From positions 1,700,001 to 1,764,000 of the forward strand of contig NZ_JAYESJ010000001.1 in NCBI RefSeq assembly GCF_034720595.1: 64,000 bases of DNA, in the 5' to 3' direction. The notes under the pieces were generated by a model. That model was given only the letters and a program-made list of their open reading frames with translations, was not told the DNA's origin and ran no database searches. Shown here piece after piece: positions 1 through 8,557 of the stretch. Position 1 is the stretch's first letter. The number at the start of each line of letters is the position of its first letter. Source of the DNA: Rhizobium sp. CC-YZS058. Lineage in GTDB: Bacteria > Pseudomonadota > Alphaproteobacteria > Rhizobiales > Rhizobiaceae. The translations under genes and the position numbers were made by a program.

Positions 1-2
1 CC

Positions 3-488
3 GGCTATTACCAGCGCTATCCGGACGCGTTCCGCCGCTTCACGCCCGATTGCCGCACCGACGAGCTGATGAACTGCCCGAAGGAGGAGATCGTCAACGC
101 CTATGACAACACGATCCTCTACACCGACCATGTGCTGGCAAGCGTTGCCAAGCTGCTCGCCAAGCATGAAGGCCAGGTTTCGGGTGCGATGATCTACATG
201 TCGGACCATGGCGAGTCGCTCGGCGAGAACGGCGTCTATCTGCATGGCGCGCCTTACGCCATTGCTCCGCGCGAGCAGACCCATGTCCCCTTCATCGCCT
301 GGTTCTCGCCATCCTACCAGAAGGTCATGGGACTTGATCAGGCATGCCTTCTCCCCTATGCGAATGCCGAGATGTCGCATGACAACCTGTTCCACACGGT
401 GCTCGGCATGATGAATGTCCAGACGGATGTCTACAACAGGGATCTCGACGCCTTTGCGCCCTGCATGGCGAAGAGTGTAAGCCAATGA
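3..488 (+). CDS. eptA: Lipid A phosphoethanolamine transferase, C-terminal part (EptA-like)
   Basis: Partial gene: the reading frame is open from base 3 and its start lies outside the window. The visible 161 residues are the C-terminal part of a sulfatase-fold phosphoethanolamine transferase, an inner-membrane enzyme with a periplasmic catalytic domain that moves phosphoethanolamine from phosphatidylethanolamine to lipid A. The residues [25 protein letters not shown] and the metal-binding [11 protein letters not shown] are typical of the family; the Asp-His pair of SDHGE should bind zinc. The last codons overlap the start of dgkA by four bases (ATGA), so translation is probably coupled. The acceptor (lipid A or another glycolipid) cannot be told from this fragment. 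Confidence 0.88.
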   Translation, partial: GYYQRYPDAFRRFTPDCRTDELMNCPKEEIVNAYDNTILYTDHVLASVAKLLAKHEGQVSGAMIYMSDHGESLGENGVYLHGAPYAIAPREQTHVPFIAWFSPSYQKVMGLDQACLLPYANAEMSHDNLFHTVLGMMNVQTDVYNRDLDAFAPCMAKSVSQ

Positions 489-976
489 TCACGAGCAGGA
501 CGCCGCGTTCCGTGGCCGGCATGACGAGGACCGAGATGAGCGCGAGCGGCCCCCGCCTGGATGAACCGAACGACACCCCGCCCGTGCGCCGCAGCGGCAA
601 GAAGCTGACGGGCATCGCGCATCTGCTGGCAGCCGGCAGCTATTCGCTGGGCGGCGCGCGCCGGCTGCTCGGCGAGGCAGCGTTCCGTCATGAGCTCATT
701 GCCTTCGGGGTGGCGATGGTCGCCTTCGTCATCGCCGGTGCGACGCTGTTTCAATATGTCGCCATGGCGCTCCTCTTCCTGCTGATGATCGCCTTCGAGG
801 CGTTGAATACGGCCATCGAGGAGATCGTCGACCGCGTCTCGCCCGAAATCTCGGAAATGGGTCGCAACGCCAAGGATCTGGGGTCGCTTGCCTGCCTCTG
901 CCTCATCCTCGCCAATGCCGGCTATGCCTTCTATGTCGTCTTCCTCTCGCACATGCTCTACGGCGCGGCGATCTGA
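485..976 (+). CDS. dgkA: Diacylglycerol kinase
   Basis: Predicted integral-membrane diacylglycerol kinase of 163 residues that phosphorylates diacylglycerol to phosphatidic acid. The family core begins near residue 38 ([18 protein letters not shown]) and holds the signature [13 protein letters not shown], followed by the third membrane helix. The N-terminal tail of about 40 residues is longer than in the 121-residue E. coli enzyme and an internal start is possible, but the ATGA overlap with the preceding transferase favours this start. EptA-type transferases release diacylglycerol from phosphatidylethanolamine, so a co-translated kinase that recycles it fits the context. Confidence 0.92.
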   Translation: MITSRTPRSVAGMTRTEMSASGPRLDEPNDTPPVRRSGKKLTGIAHLLAAGSYSLGGARRLLGEAAFRHELIAFGVAMVAFVIAGATLFQYVAMALLFLLMIAFEALNTAIEEIVDRVSPEISEMGRNAKDLGSLACLCLILANAGYAFYVVFLSHMLYGAAI

Positions 977-1000
977 CCCGGTTTCTTCGACCGGTTTAAG

Positions 1001-1048
1001 TTGACCTTTCTAATCCTCTTTTCTATAGAGGGCTCGCCGGCCGGCGAG
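1001..1048 (+). promoter_or_regulatory. Candidate sigma-70 promoter plus 16-bp palindrome ahead of the iron-transport operon
   Basis: TTGACC (1001-1006) and TATAGA (1024-1029) are separated by exactly 17 bases, a strong match to a housekeeping promoter. A perfect 16-base palindrome, CTCGCCGGCCGGCGAG, covers 1033-1048, where the transcript would start. A ribosome-binding site (AGAGG, 1063-1067) precedes the ATG at 1074. The palindrome could be a repressor site or a leader hairpin. It does not resemble the A/T-rich Irr or RirA boxes I know of, so iron regulation is not shown. Confidence 0.55.
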
Positions 1049-1073
1049 GCCGGACGAAATCAAGAGGTATCCG

Positions 1074-2084
1074 ATGAGCGCATCGCTTCGCAGGGCCGGC
1101 ACGGTCGGTCTGGTTGTTCTCGCATGGGCCGCTGCCGGTCCGGCCAGTGCCGAATCCGCCGGGATCGTCGTCTACAATGCCCAGCACGAAAGCCTGGGCA
1201 AGGAATGGGCCGCCGCCTTTACCAAGGAAACGGGCATTCCGGTGACGCTGCGCAAGGGCAGCGACATGGAGTTTGCAAACCAGATCGTTCAGGAAGGCGC
1301 CGCTTCGCCGGCGGATGTCTTCCTGACCGAGAATTCGCCGGCCATGGCGCTCGTCGATGCAGCCGGTCTCTTCGAGCCTCTCGCCAAGGAGACGCTGGAC
1401 CAGGTGCCGGATAACTTCCGCCCGTCCAACGGCCATTGGGTCGGCGTCGCGGCGCGTTCGACCGTCTTCGTGTACGACAAGACCAAGCTTGCGGAAGACG
1501 CTCTTCCGAAATCGATGCTCGATCTCGCCGATCCGAGCTGGAAGGGCCGCTGGGCCGCTTCGCCGGCCGGTGCCGACTTCCAGGCGATCGTCAGCGCGCT
1601 TCTGGCCCTGAAGGGCGATGCCGCGACCAAAGACTTCCTAGCCGCCATGAAGCAGAACGTCACGCCCTACAAGGGCAATTCGACAGCGATGAAGGCGGTC
1701 AATGCCGGCGAGATCGAGGGCGCTCTGATCTATCACTACTATTATTTCGGTGATCAGGCGAAGACGGGCGAGAACTCCAAGAACATCGCGCTGCACTATT
1801 TCAAGAACGAGGATCCGGGCGCCTTCGTTTCGATCTCCGGCGCCGGCGTTCTGGCCTCCAGCCCGCACAAGGCGGACGCGCAGGCCTTCGTGAAGTGGCT
1901 GACCGGCAAGGGCGGTCAGGCGATCCTGCGCGACGGCACCAGCTTCGAATATGCCGTGGGCAAGGACGACGCCTCCAACAAGGCACTGGTGCCGCTGGCC
2001 GAGCTCGGCTATCCGAAGGTCGATCCGCAGTCGCTGAACAGCAAGGCGGTCACCGACATGATGACCGAAGCCGGCCTGCTCTGA
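1074..2084 (+). CDS. fbpA: Iron(III) ABC transporter substrate-binding protein (FbpA/FutA type)
   Basis: Periplasmic binding protein of 336 residues with a signal peptide (about residues 1-26, ending AGPASA) followed by the family opening GIVVYNAQHESLGKEW. The motif IYHYYYFGDQ near residue 220 carries the adjacent tyrosines that coordinate ferric iron in FbpA proteins. It is followed by a two-domain permease and an ATPase, so the set is a complete FbpABC-type ferric importer. The start is supported by an AGAGG ribosome-binding site seven bases upstream. Thiamine- and polyamine-binding relatives share the fold, but the tyrosine cluster favours iron. Confidence 0.88.
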   Translation: MSASLRRAGTVGLVVLAWAAAGPASAESAGIVVYNAQHESLGKEWAAAFTKETGIPVTLRKGSDMEFANQIVQEGAASPADVFLTENSPAMALVDAAGLFEPLAKETLDQVPDNFRPSNGHWVGVAARSTVFVYDKTKLAEDALPKSMLDLADPSWKGRWAASPAGADFQAIVSALLALKGDAATKDFLAAMKQNVTPYKGNSTAMKAVNAGEIEGALIYHYYYFGDQAKTGENSKNIALHYFKNEDPGAFVSISGAGVLASSPHKADAQAFVKWLTGKGGQAILRDGTSFEYAVGKDDASNKALVPLAELGYPKVDPQSLNSKAVTDMMTEAGLL

Positions 2085-2205
2085 GCAACCGCGCTTCTGC
2101 TGCAGGCACGTCCGATCAGCATAAGCGCTATGCGGAATTGGAAGATCTATAAGGACATTCTGGATGACATCGATCCGGACATGTCATGATAGGGTTTGAA
2201 GAAGG

Positions 2206-2225
2206 GAGGACCGGCAGCGGTCCTC
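2206..2225 (+). terminator. Hairpin between binding-protein and permease genes
   Basis: Perfect 8-bp inverted repeat, GAGGACCG (2206-2213) and CGGTCCTC (2218-2225), with a GCAG tetraloop and TCGCATTGTTTTC downstream. It lies 120 bases after the binding-protein stop and 28 bases before the permease start. It may be a partial terminator or an mRNA-stabilising structure that keeps binding protein in excess over permease. A second, weaker inverted repeat (ATGACAT, 2164-2170, with ATGTCAT, 2181-2187) lies just upstream. Confidence 0.45.
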
Positions 2226-2253
2226 TCGCATTGTTTTCGGCAGGGTCTGCACC

Positions 2254-3837
2254 GTGGCACAGGCGACTTGGGATGATGGCGGAGGGAAGGGCGGGTCGAC
2301 CACGCGCCTGTCGGCTTTTCGCCTGCGTCACCCTCTCGTCACCACGATTGCGCTGGTCGTCGCGCTCGTCAGCCTGGTGCCGCTCGGCTTCGTCGTCGTC
2401 GTCACGCTGCAGACGGGGTGGGAAACGGCCTCTGCCCTCGTCTTCCGCGGGCGGGTGGCCGAGCTTCTCGTCAACACGGCGCTGCTCGAGCTCGTAACCG
2501 TTCCCATCACCATCGTCCTTGCCGTAACGCTGGCTTGGCTGACCGAGCGGACGGATCTCTTCGCCGCGCGGGTCTGGGCCTGGCTCGCGGTCGCGCCCCT
2601 GGCGGTTCCGGCCTTCGTCCACAGCTATGCCTGGATCAGCCTGGTGCCGGGGCTCAAGGGTCTCGGCGGGGGCGTGCTCATCTCCGTGCTGGCCTATTTC
2701 CCCTTTCTCTACCTCCCCGTTGCCGCGCAGCTGCGCCGGCTCGATCCGTCGATCGAGGAGGCCGCGGCCTCGCTCGGTCTCTCGCCGGTCCGGGTCTTCC
2801 TGCGCGCGGTCCTGCCGCAGCTTCGGCTGGCGATCTGCGGCGGATCGCTCCTGGTCGGGCTGCATCTTCTGGCGGAATACGGCCTCTACGTCATGATCCG
2901 CTTCGACACGTTCTCGACCGCGATCGTCGACCAGTTCCAGTCGGCCTTCAACGGGCCGGCGGCCAATATGCTGGCCGGCGTGCTGGTGCTGTGCTGCCTC
3001 GGCCTGCTGGCGCTGGAAGCGGCGCTGCGTGGCGGCGAGCGCTATGCCCGCGTCGGCAGCGGCGCCCCGCGGGTTGCCGTCCGGCGGCGGCTCGGGCGGT
3101 GGATGATCCCGGCTCTTCTTCTCAATCTCGCCGTCGCCGCTTTGTCGATCGGCGTGCCCTTCGTCACCCTGTCGCGCTGGCTCTGGCTTGGCGGGCTCGC
3201 CATCTGGCCGGCGGACGAGGTGGGCTTCGCCTTCGGCCAGACGATGCTGCTTGCCGTCGGCGGCGGTCTCTTGACGACGCTGGTCGCGATTCCGATGGCC
3301 TGGCTGTCTGTGCGGGCACCGAGCCGGCTGCAACGCGTGCTGGAGGCCTGCCACTCCTATGTCGGCTCGCTGCCGGGCGTCGTCGTCGCGCTGGCGCTGG
3401 TCACCATCACGGTGCGGCTGTTCCTGCCGCTCTACCAGACCTTCGTCACGCTGCTCGTCGCCTATGCGCTGTTGTTCCTGCCGCGGGCGCTGGTGGCGCT
3501 TCGCGCCAGCATCGCCCAGGCGCCGGTCGAGCTCGAGCGCGCGGCCATGGCGCTCGGCCGCCGGCCGGTGGTTGCCGTGCGGCAGACGACCATGCGCCTC
3601 GCCGCACCCGGTGCGGCCGCCGCCACGGCGCTCGTCGCCCTTGGCATCACCAATGAACTCACGGCAACGCTGATGCTTTCGCCGAACGGCGTCGAAACGC
3701 TCGCGACGAAGTTCTGGTCGTTGACCAGCGAGATCGACTATGTGGCGGCCGCGCCCTATGCGCTGATGATGGTGCTTCTGTCCCTGCCGCTGACCCTCGT
3801 CCTCCATCGCCAGTCGGGCCGGGCGAGCGGCGCATGA
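2254..3837 (+). CDS. fbpB: Iron(III) ABC transporter permease (FbpB type)
   Basis: Fused permease of 527 residues, the usual length for FbpB/SfuB proteins, with two homologous halves and about twelve predicted membrane helices. Each half carries a cytoplasmic coupling loop of the EAAxxLG type: [15 protein letters not shown] near residue 168, and [12 protein letters not shown] in the second half. The start codon is GTG at 2254. The gene ends in an ATGA overlap with the ATPase gene, indicating one operon with fbpA and fbpC. Confidence 0.9.
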   Translation: MAQATWDDGGGKGGSTTRLSAFRLRHPLVTTIALVVALVSLVPLGFVVVVTLQTGWETASALVFRGRVAELLVNTALLELVTVPITIVLAVTLAWLTERTDLFAARVWAWLAVAPLAVPAFVHSYAWISLVPGLKGLGGGVLISVLAYFPFLYLPVAAQLRRLDPSIEEAAASLGLSPVRVFLRAVLPQLRLAICGGSLLVGLHLLAEYGLYVMIRFDTFSTAIVDQFQSAFNGPAANMLAGVLVLCCLGLLALEAALRGGERYARVGSGAPRVAVRRRLGRWMIPALLLNLAVAALSIGVPFVTLSRWLWLGGLAIWPADEVGFAFGQTMLLAVGGGLLTTLVAIPMAWLSVRAPSRLQRVLEACHSYVGSLPGVVVALALVTITVRLFLPLYQTFVTLLVAYALLFLPRALVALRASIAQAPVELERAAMALGRRPVVAVRQTTMRLAAPGAAAATALVALGITNELTATLMLSPNGVETLATKFWSLTSEIDYVAAAPYALMMVLLSLPLTLVLHRQSGRASGA

Positions 3838-4880
3838 GTTTTCTTTCCATCGAGTCCATCGGCAAGACCTATGGCCGCACGCAGGCGCTGCGCGATGTGT
3901 CGCTCGGCGTTGCGCGCGGCGCGCGCGTTGCAGTCGTTGGCCCCTCCGGCTCCGGCAAGACGACGCTCCTGAAGCTGATTGCCGGCTTCGAGCGGCCGGA
4001 TGAGGGGCGGATCACCCTGGAAGACACGCTGCTCTGCGATGCCGCTACCCACCTGCCGGCCCATCGCCGCGGCATCGGCATCGTCTCGCAGGATGGGGCG
4101 CTGTTCCCGCATCTGACGGTTGCCGAGAATATCGGCTTCGGCCTCGCCAAGCGCGCGGACGGGCGGGACCAGCAGATCGCCGAGCTGATGGAGATGGTCG
4201 AACTCGGGCCGCAGATGGCCGATCGCCGCCCGCACCAGCTTTCGGGCGGCCAGCAGCAGCGCGTGGCGCTGGCCCGCGCCTTGGCGCTGAAGCCCCGACT
4301 GATGCTGCTCGACGAGCCGTTCTCGGCGCTCGACACTGGCCTTCGCGAAACCATGCGCCGGACTGTCGCCCGTATCCTGGCGGCCTCCGGCACGACCTCG
4401 ATCCTCGTCACGCATGACCAGAGCGAGGCACTGTCCTTTGCGGATACTGTCGCGGTGTTCAGGGAAGGTCGGCTGGTCCAGGCCGGTCGTCCGCAGGATC
4501 TCTACCGTCATCCCGTCGATCGGCAGACAGCGCTGTTTCTGGGCGATGCCGTGCTTCTGGAGGCGGAGACGATCGGCGAGATCGCCACCACGCCGCTCGG
4601 GCCCATCCCGGTCGAAGCCACGGCGCAGGGCCGCACGACGCTGATGCTGCGGCCGGAGCAGCTGCGCGTGCGCTGGCTGGGCCTCGGGGAGGCGGAGGTG
4701 AGCGGCACGCGCGCGCGCGTGCTCGACACCGAATTCGGCGGCGGCCTGTGCCGGCTGAGTGTTGCCGTCGGCGACGAAGGTCCCGTGCTCGACCTCCGCG
4801 TCTCTGGCTTCGAGGTTGCGGCGATCGGCGAGACGGTGGCCATCGAGGTGATCGGCCGGGGCCATCTCCTGGAGGCCTGA
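3834..4880 (+). CDS. fbpC: Iron(III) ABC transporter ATP-binding protein (FbpC type)
   Basis: ATPase of 348 residues. It has a Walker A motif GPSGSGKTT (about residues 36-44), the ABC signature LSGGQQQR (near 137), Walker [12 protein letters not shown], and the switch histidine in VTHDQ. The C-terminal third is a TOBE-type domain ([12 protein letters not shown]), as in FbpC and PotA relatives. It should power import through the preceding permease, whose gene it overlaps by four bases. The iron assignment rests on the neighbouring binding protein rather than on this sequence. Confidence 0.9.
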   Translation: MSFLSIESIGKTYGRTQALRDVSLGVARGARVAVVGPSGSGKTTLLKLIAGFERPDEGRITLEDTLLCDAATHLPAHRRGIGIVSQDGALFPHLTVAENIGFGLAKRADGRDQQIAELMEMVELGPQMADRRPHQLSGGQQQRVALARALALKPRLMLLDEPFSALDTGLRETMRRTVARILAASGTTSILVTHDQSEALSFADTVAVFREGRLVQAGRPQDLYRHPVDRQTALFLGDAVLLEAETIGEIATTPLGPIPVEATAQGRTTLMLRPEQLRVRWLGLGEAEVSGTRARVLDTEFGGGLCRLSVAVGDEGPVLDLRVSGFEVAAIGETVAIEVIGRGHLLEA

Positions 4881-4975
4881 CCATCAGCCGCCGCGCACTT
4901 GCGGATGTCTCTTCGGGTAAAGCCGCTCCGAGCCTCACGGACGGACTAAGTTAAGTCGCGAGACCAGTCGCGGCG

Positions 4976-6511
4976 TCAGGCGAAGCTCTTGCGGCGGCGC
5001 TTCACCGGTGCGGTGTCTTCCACCGCCGGCACGCTCTGCAGCACGCGCTTGGCCGGCAGGATCGCGATGGCCTCGGTGCCTTCCCGCATGCGCGAGCGCA
5101 GGATGAACTCGCCATCGTGCTTGGCGAGGATCGCCTGGACGATCGGCAGGCCCAGACCTGTGCCCTGTTCGGCGCTCTTGATGGCGATTGAACCCTGGCC
5201 GAAGGCGGAAAGGACGATCGGGATTTCGTCCTCGGGGATACCGGGTCCATTGTCCTTGATCGAGATGTACTGCCCGCCCCCTGCCGTCCAGCCGACCTTG
5301 ACCGAGATCTCGCCGCCTTGAGGGGTGAATTTCACGGCGTTGGAGAGCAGGTTCAGCGTCACCTGCCGCATGGCCTTCTCATCGACCCAGACCGCCGGCA
5401 TCGTCGTTTCGAACTGCTGGGAGATGGTGATGCTCTTGGTGCGGGCGCGCAGCTGCACCATGCCGATGCAATCCTCGGTGATCTCCACCAGATGCACGAC
5501 CTCTTCGTTCAGATCGTATTTGCCGGCCTCGATGCGCGAGAGGTCAAGAATTTCATTGATGAGATCGAGAAGATGCTGGCCCGAGCGATGGATATCGCCG
5601 GTATATTCCTTGTAGGTCGGGTTATCGAGCGGGCCGAGCACTTCGGTCGACATGACCTCCGAGAAGCCGAGGATGGCGTTGAGGGGCGTGCGCAGCTCGT
5701 GCGACATGGAGGCAAGGAAGCGCGACTTCGCCAGGTTCGCCTCTTCCGCGCGCCGTCGCGCCTCGTCCGACATGGACTTGGCCACCTCGAGTTCGGCGAT
5801 CAGATCGTCCTTTTCCGATTGCACGGAAAGGATGTGCAGGTTGGCGCGGTGCATGCGGCTCGTCATGAAGACGAGGAAGACAAGGGCCGTGAGGATGACG
5901 GCTGCCAGCGCCATCGCATCTGGACTCTTCGAAAGGGCGGCCTGTGCGGCCAGCACCAGCACGGCGGGGACGAAGGTGATCAGCAAGGCATGGCGCAACA
6001 GGAATGTGCCCATGGCGGTTGCCGCCAGCGCCACGAGCAGCGCCGCGCCGCGATAGAAACCGAGATCGCCCGGGCTGCAGGTGACGCATTCCTGCAGCAG
6101 AAGGCCGGCCCAGCTGAGGCCGAAGAGGCCCTGAAGCACGAGGAAACGAAAGCGCCAATAGCCGACGCGCTCGCTCGTCATGTCGCGCAGCCGCGCGCGG
6201 CGGGTCACGAGCAGGATCGCCGCATGGATGAGCAGCGAGCCGAGCAGCCAGCCGATAAACTGAAGATTTCCCGTAAGATAGATGCCGCCGCCGGCAATCA
6301 GGATGAGAAGCACCGGCATGGCGGCCGCGCCCTGCAGCACCTGCGCAATGTGCAGCGCCAGCATCTCCTTGTCGAAGCCGGCCGCGTTGGTGGGGCCGAG
6401 CTGCAGCCGTTCGCGATTGGCGCGCACCGTCTTCGACACGGGCTTGTTGCGATAGCCCCGCGATTTGTCGACAATGTTCTTGTCGGGAGAAGTGCTGACA
6501 CCGTTCATCAT
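4976..6511 (-). CDS. Membrane-bound sensor histidine kinase (PleC/DivJ/PdhS-like catalytic core)
   Basis: Protein of 511 residues with about six hydrophobic segments between residues 60 and 216, a short coiled coil (about 229-262), then a histidine-kinase core. The phosphoacceptor is His271 in the H box SHELRTPLNAILGFSE, a form typical of the PleC/DivJ/PdhS group that controls cell-cycle phosphorelays in this class. N box (NLLSNAVKF), G1 (DNGPGIP), F and G2 (GTGLGLPIV) boxes are intact. No response regulator is adjacent, so it is an orphan kinase. It is divergent from the thermonuclease gene. I cannot assign it to a named member of the family. Confidence 0.85.
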   Translation of the reverse strand: MMNGVSTSPDKNIVDKSRGYRNKPVSKTVRANRERLQLGPTNAAGFDKEMLALHIAQVLQGAAAMPVLLILIAGGGIYLTGNLQFIGWLLGSLLIHAAILLVTRRARLRDMTSERVGYWRFRFLVLQGLFGLSWAGLLLQECVTCSPGDLGFYRGAALLVALAATAMGTFLLRHALLITFVPAVLVLAAQAALSKSPDAMALAAVILTALVFLVFMTSRMHRANLHILSVQSEKDDLIAELEVAKSMSDEARRRAEEANLAKSRFLASMSHELRTPLNAILGFSEVMSTEVLGPLDNPTYKEYTGDIHRSGQHLLDLINEILDLSRIEAGKYDLNEEVVHLVEITEDCIGMVQLRARTKSITISQQFETTMPAVWVDEKAMRQVTLNLLSNAVKFTPQGGEISVKVGWTAGGGQYISIKDNGPGIPEDEIPIVLSAFGQGSIAIKSAEQGTGLGLPIVQAILAKHDGEFILRSRMREGTEAIAILPAKRVLQSVPAVEDTAPVKRRRKSFA

Positions 6512-6605
6512 ATGCTGCAGAAGGACCTTCGAAAGACCTGGGTGAGTCTAGGCACGAATTGTTAAGAAGTTGCTGCGCACGCGCCTTGCCGCTGCCCATC
6601 CGCCG

Positions 6606-7202
6606 ATGTCCATGTCCCGACGATCCTTCCGCCGCCTGACGCTGGACCTGTGCGTCACCCTTGTTTTCCTTGCGCTTCTCGCATCTGTCGTTGCCAAGCT
6701 GCGGCAGGATGAGGGAGCGGAGACCCTCACCGGTCACGCCCGCATCATCGACGGCGACACGCTGGCGATCGGCAAGGCGCGCCTCCGTCTCCTCGGCATC
6801 GATGCGCCGGAGCGGGCGCAGACCTGCGGTGATTCGCCCGGCTGGCCGTGCGGCATGCAGGCGCGGGCGCGGCTGACCACGCTGATCGGGAGAAACGCCG
6901 TCGTCTGCCGTGCCGAAGGGCGGGACCGCTACCGTCGATGGCTCGCCGAATGCAGGGTCGAGGGCCGGAACCTGAATGCCGCCATGGTGCGCGAGGGCTT
7001 GGCCGTCACCTCCGGCGCTTATCTGGAGGAGGAGCGCGCGGCGCGAACGGAGAAGCGCGGCCTCTGGTCCGGGCCTTTCGAACGCCCGCGCGACTGGCGC
7101 GCCCGACATGGCGAAATGGCGGAGCCATCCCATATGTCTCTCACGTCGATCGACGACCTCCTCGATCGGATCCGACGGTGGTGGGCAGGAGAAGAGCAAT
7201 AG
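6606..7202 (+). CDS. Thermonuclease (SNase) family protein, membrane anchored or secreted
   Basis: About 198 residues. A hydrophobic segment near the N terminus (LCVTLVFLALLASVVA) suggests a signal anchor, followed by a staphylococcal-nuclease-like domain: ARIIDGDTLAIG, LRLLGIDAPE and GRDRYRRWLAEC carry the expected calcium-binding Asp and catalytic Arg/Glu/Arg positions. Members cleave DNA or RNA, though many are uncharacterised. Start codons at 6606 and 6612 are both possible; an upstream TTG (6570) is less likely. The C-terminal tail (DDLLDRIRRWW) is variable. The next gene begins within 60 bases. Confidence 0.8.
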   Translation: MSMSRRSFRRLTLDLCVTLVFLALLASVVAKLRQDEGAETLTGHARIIDGDTLAIGKARLRLLGIDAPERAQTCGDSPGWPCGMQARARLTTLIGRNAVVCRAEGRDRYRRWLAECRVEGRNLNAAMVREGLAVTSGAYLEEERAARTEKRGLWSGPFERPRDWRARHGEMAEPSHMSLTSIDDLLDRIRRWWAGEEQ

Positions 7203-7261
7203 GCACTACAGCCAGAGCGAACGCGGATGCCAGGGCGAAGGCGGATGAAGAGGCGGGCGGC

Positions 7262-7948
7262 GTGGGCGCCGCGGCCGACCGGGTTCCCGGCGGGCTGCCT
7301 TTGGAGGACGTGGCTGTTCGCGACCTGTCGGGTCGTATGGCGTCCTGCCGTATCTGCCGGGATGCACCCGCCCGCCTGCCGGCGTTGCCGCACGAGCCAC
7401 GGCCGATCTTCGTCCTGTCGCCGCGGGCCCGGATCGTCATCGCCAGCCAGGCACCGGGGCTCCGCGCGCATGAAAGCGGCGTTCCCTTCAACGACCCGTC
7501 TGGTAACCGCCTGCGCGACTGGCTGGGGGTAGACCGGCCGACCTTCTATGACCCGGACAATTTTGCCATCGTGCCAATGGGCTTCTGTTTTCCGGGCTAT
7601 GACCGGCATGGCGGCGACCTGCCGCCGCGCCGCGAATGCGCGCCCGCCTGGCGGCAGGAGGCCCTGGCGGCGCTTCCCGCCGTCACGCTGACGCTGCTAA
7701 TCGGTAGCCACGCGCAGGCCTGGCACGCCGCCCATGACGCGCAGGACGCACGTCCTGCGCGACGCTCGATGACGGAAACCGTCGCCAACTGGCGGGAGAT
7801 TTTCAACCCGCGCGCCGAACGCATCCTGCTGCCGCTTCCCCACCCGAGCTGGCGCAACACCTCCTGGCTGAAAAAGAACCCCTGGTTCGAGGAGGACCTG
7901 TTGCCGGTGCTGCGAAAGGCGGTTGATAGCCGTATTTCACGCAAATAA
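7262..7948 (+). CDS. Uracil-DNA glycosylase family protein
   Basis: About 228 residues from a GTG at 7262 with GAGG eight bases upstream; GTG 7310 and ATG 7337 are alternatives. The opening helix with CRICRD and the stretch RIVIASQAPGLRAHESGVPFNDPSGNRLRDWLG match the UDG-fold family, where the glycine-rich loop and a downstream HPSWRN motif (PLPHPSWRNTSW) form the active site. Many relatives are annotated only as uracil-DNA glycosylase family and activity on uracil is not assured. It lies just downstream of the thermonuclease and upstream of the Lrp-type regulator. Confidence 0.78.
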   Translation: MGAAADRVPGGLPLEDVAVRDLSGRMASCRICRDAPARLPALPHEPRPIFVLSPRARIVIASQAPGLRAHESGVPFNDPSGNRLRDWLGVDRPTFYDPDNFAIVPMGFCFPGYDRHGGDLPPRRECAPAWRQEALAALPAVTLTLLIGSHAQAWHAAHDAQDARPARRSMTETVANWREIFNPRAERILLPLPHPSWRNTSWLKKNPWFEEDLLPVLRKAVDSRISRK

Positions 7949-7957
7949 ATTCTTTCC

Positions 7958-7998
7958 TTGAGGTCGAAGCGCGCTGTAGAAGAAATAAAAATTCGTTC
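7958..7998 (+). promoter_or_regulatory. Candidate promoter and Lrp/AsnC-type operator ahead of the regulator gene
   Basis: TTGAGG (7958-7963) could serve as a -35 element, with an A/T-rich stretch 17 bases later. Bases 7979-7998 form an imperfect palindrome of the pattern GAA-N2-AAT-N4-ATT-N2-TTC, similar in layout to Lrp/AsnC-family sites. It lies 27 bases before the regulator's start codon, where an autoregulatory site would be expected. Confidence 0.35.
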
Positions 7999-8025
7999 TC
8001 CGCTCTCTCAAGGGATTTCACCTCC

Positions 8026-8514
8026 ATGGACCGTCTCGACCGCAAGATCCTGCGTCTTCTGCAGGAAGACAGCACGCTGGCCGTGGCCGACCTCGCCAAG
8101 AAGGTCGGTCTGTCGACCACGCCCTGCTGGCGGCGCATCCAGAAGATGGAGGAAGACGGCGTGATCCGCGGCCGGGTGGCGCTGCTCGATCCGGCGAAGA
8201 TCAACACCAAGGTCACGGTGTTCGTCTCGATCCGCACCAATGCGCATTCGATCGAATGGCTGCGCCGCTTCTCCGAGGTGGTGGCCGAGTTTCCGGAAGT
8301 GGTCGAGTTCTACCGCATGAGCGGCGATGTCGATTATCTGCTGCGCGTCGTCGTGCCGGACATCGCGGCCTATGACGCCTTCTACAAGCGGCTGATCGCC
8401 AAGATCGAGATCCGCGACGTCTCCTCGGCCTTTGCAATGGAGCAGATCAAGTACACGACGCAGATGCCGCTCGACTACATGCTGCTCGAACAGGCAAAGT
8501 CGCAGGAAGACTGA
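8026..8514 (+). CDS. Lrp/AsnC family transcriptional regulator
   Basis: Protein of 162 residues, the normal length for the family. It has an N-terminal winged helix-turn-helix (LDRKILRLLQEDSTLAVADLAKKVGLSTTPCWRRIQKME) and a C-terminal RAM effector domain with the motif VVEFYRMSGDVDYLLRVVVPD. These proteins form octamers or dimers that sense amino acids. The target is not clear: the upstream genes are DNA-metabolism proteins and the downstream gene, on the other strand, encodes a 3-hydroxyisobutyrate-dehydrogenase-family enzyme that could belong to valine catabolism. A GAA...TTC palindrome lies in its promoter region. Confidence 0.93.
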   Translation: MDRLDRKILRLLQEDSTLAVADLAKKVGLSTTPCWRRIQKMEEDGVIRGRVALLDPAKINTKVTVFVSIRTNAHSIEWLRRFSEVVAEFPEVVEFYRMSGDVDYLLRVVVPDIAAYDAFYKRLIAKIEIRDVSSAFAMEQIKYTTQMPLDYMLLEQAKSQED

Positions 8515-8522
8515 GGGCAGGG

Positions 8523-8546
8523 CGGCGCTGCAGCGGGGCAGCGCCG
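8523..8546. terminator. Hairpin between convergent genes
   Basis: Perfect 9-bp inverted repeat CGGCGCTGC / GCAGCGCCG with a 6-base loop, lying nine bases after the Lrp-type regulator stop and before the end of the convergent oxidoreductase gene. It lacks a T tract on either side, so it may stop transcription only weakly. Confidence 0.45.
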
Positions 8547-8557
8547 GTTCCGAACGC

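Noticed and set aside
2128..3807. 559-residue minus-strand open frame opposite the iron permease
   Set aside because: Arg/Gln/Asp-rich low-complexity translation, a shadow of the permease codons.
6848..7261. Upstream extension of the uracil-DNA glycosylase-like frame
   Set aside because: It overlaps the thermonuclease gene in another frame and is not family-like; translation probably begins at 7262 or later.
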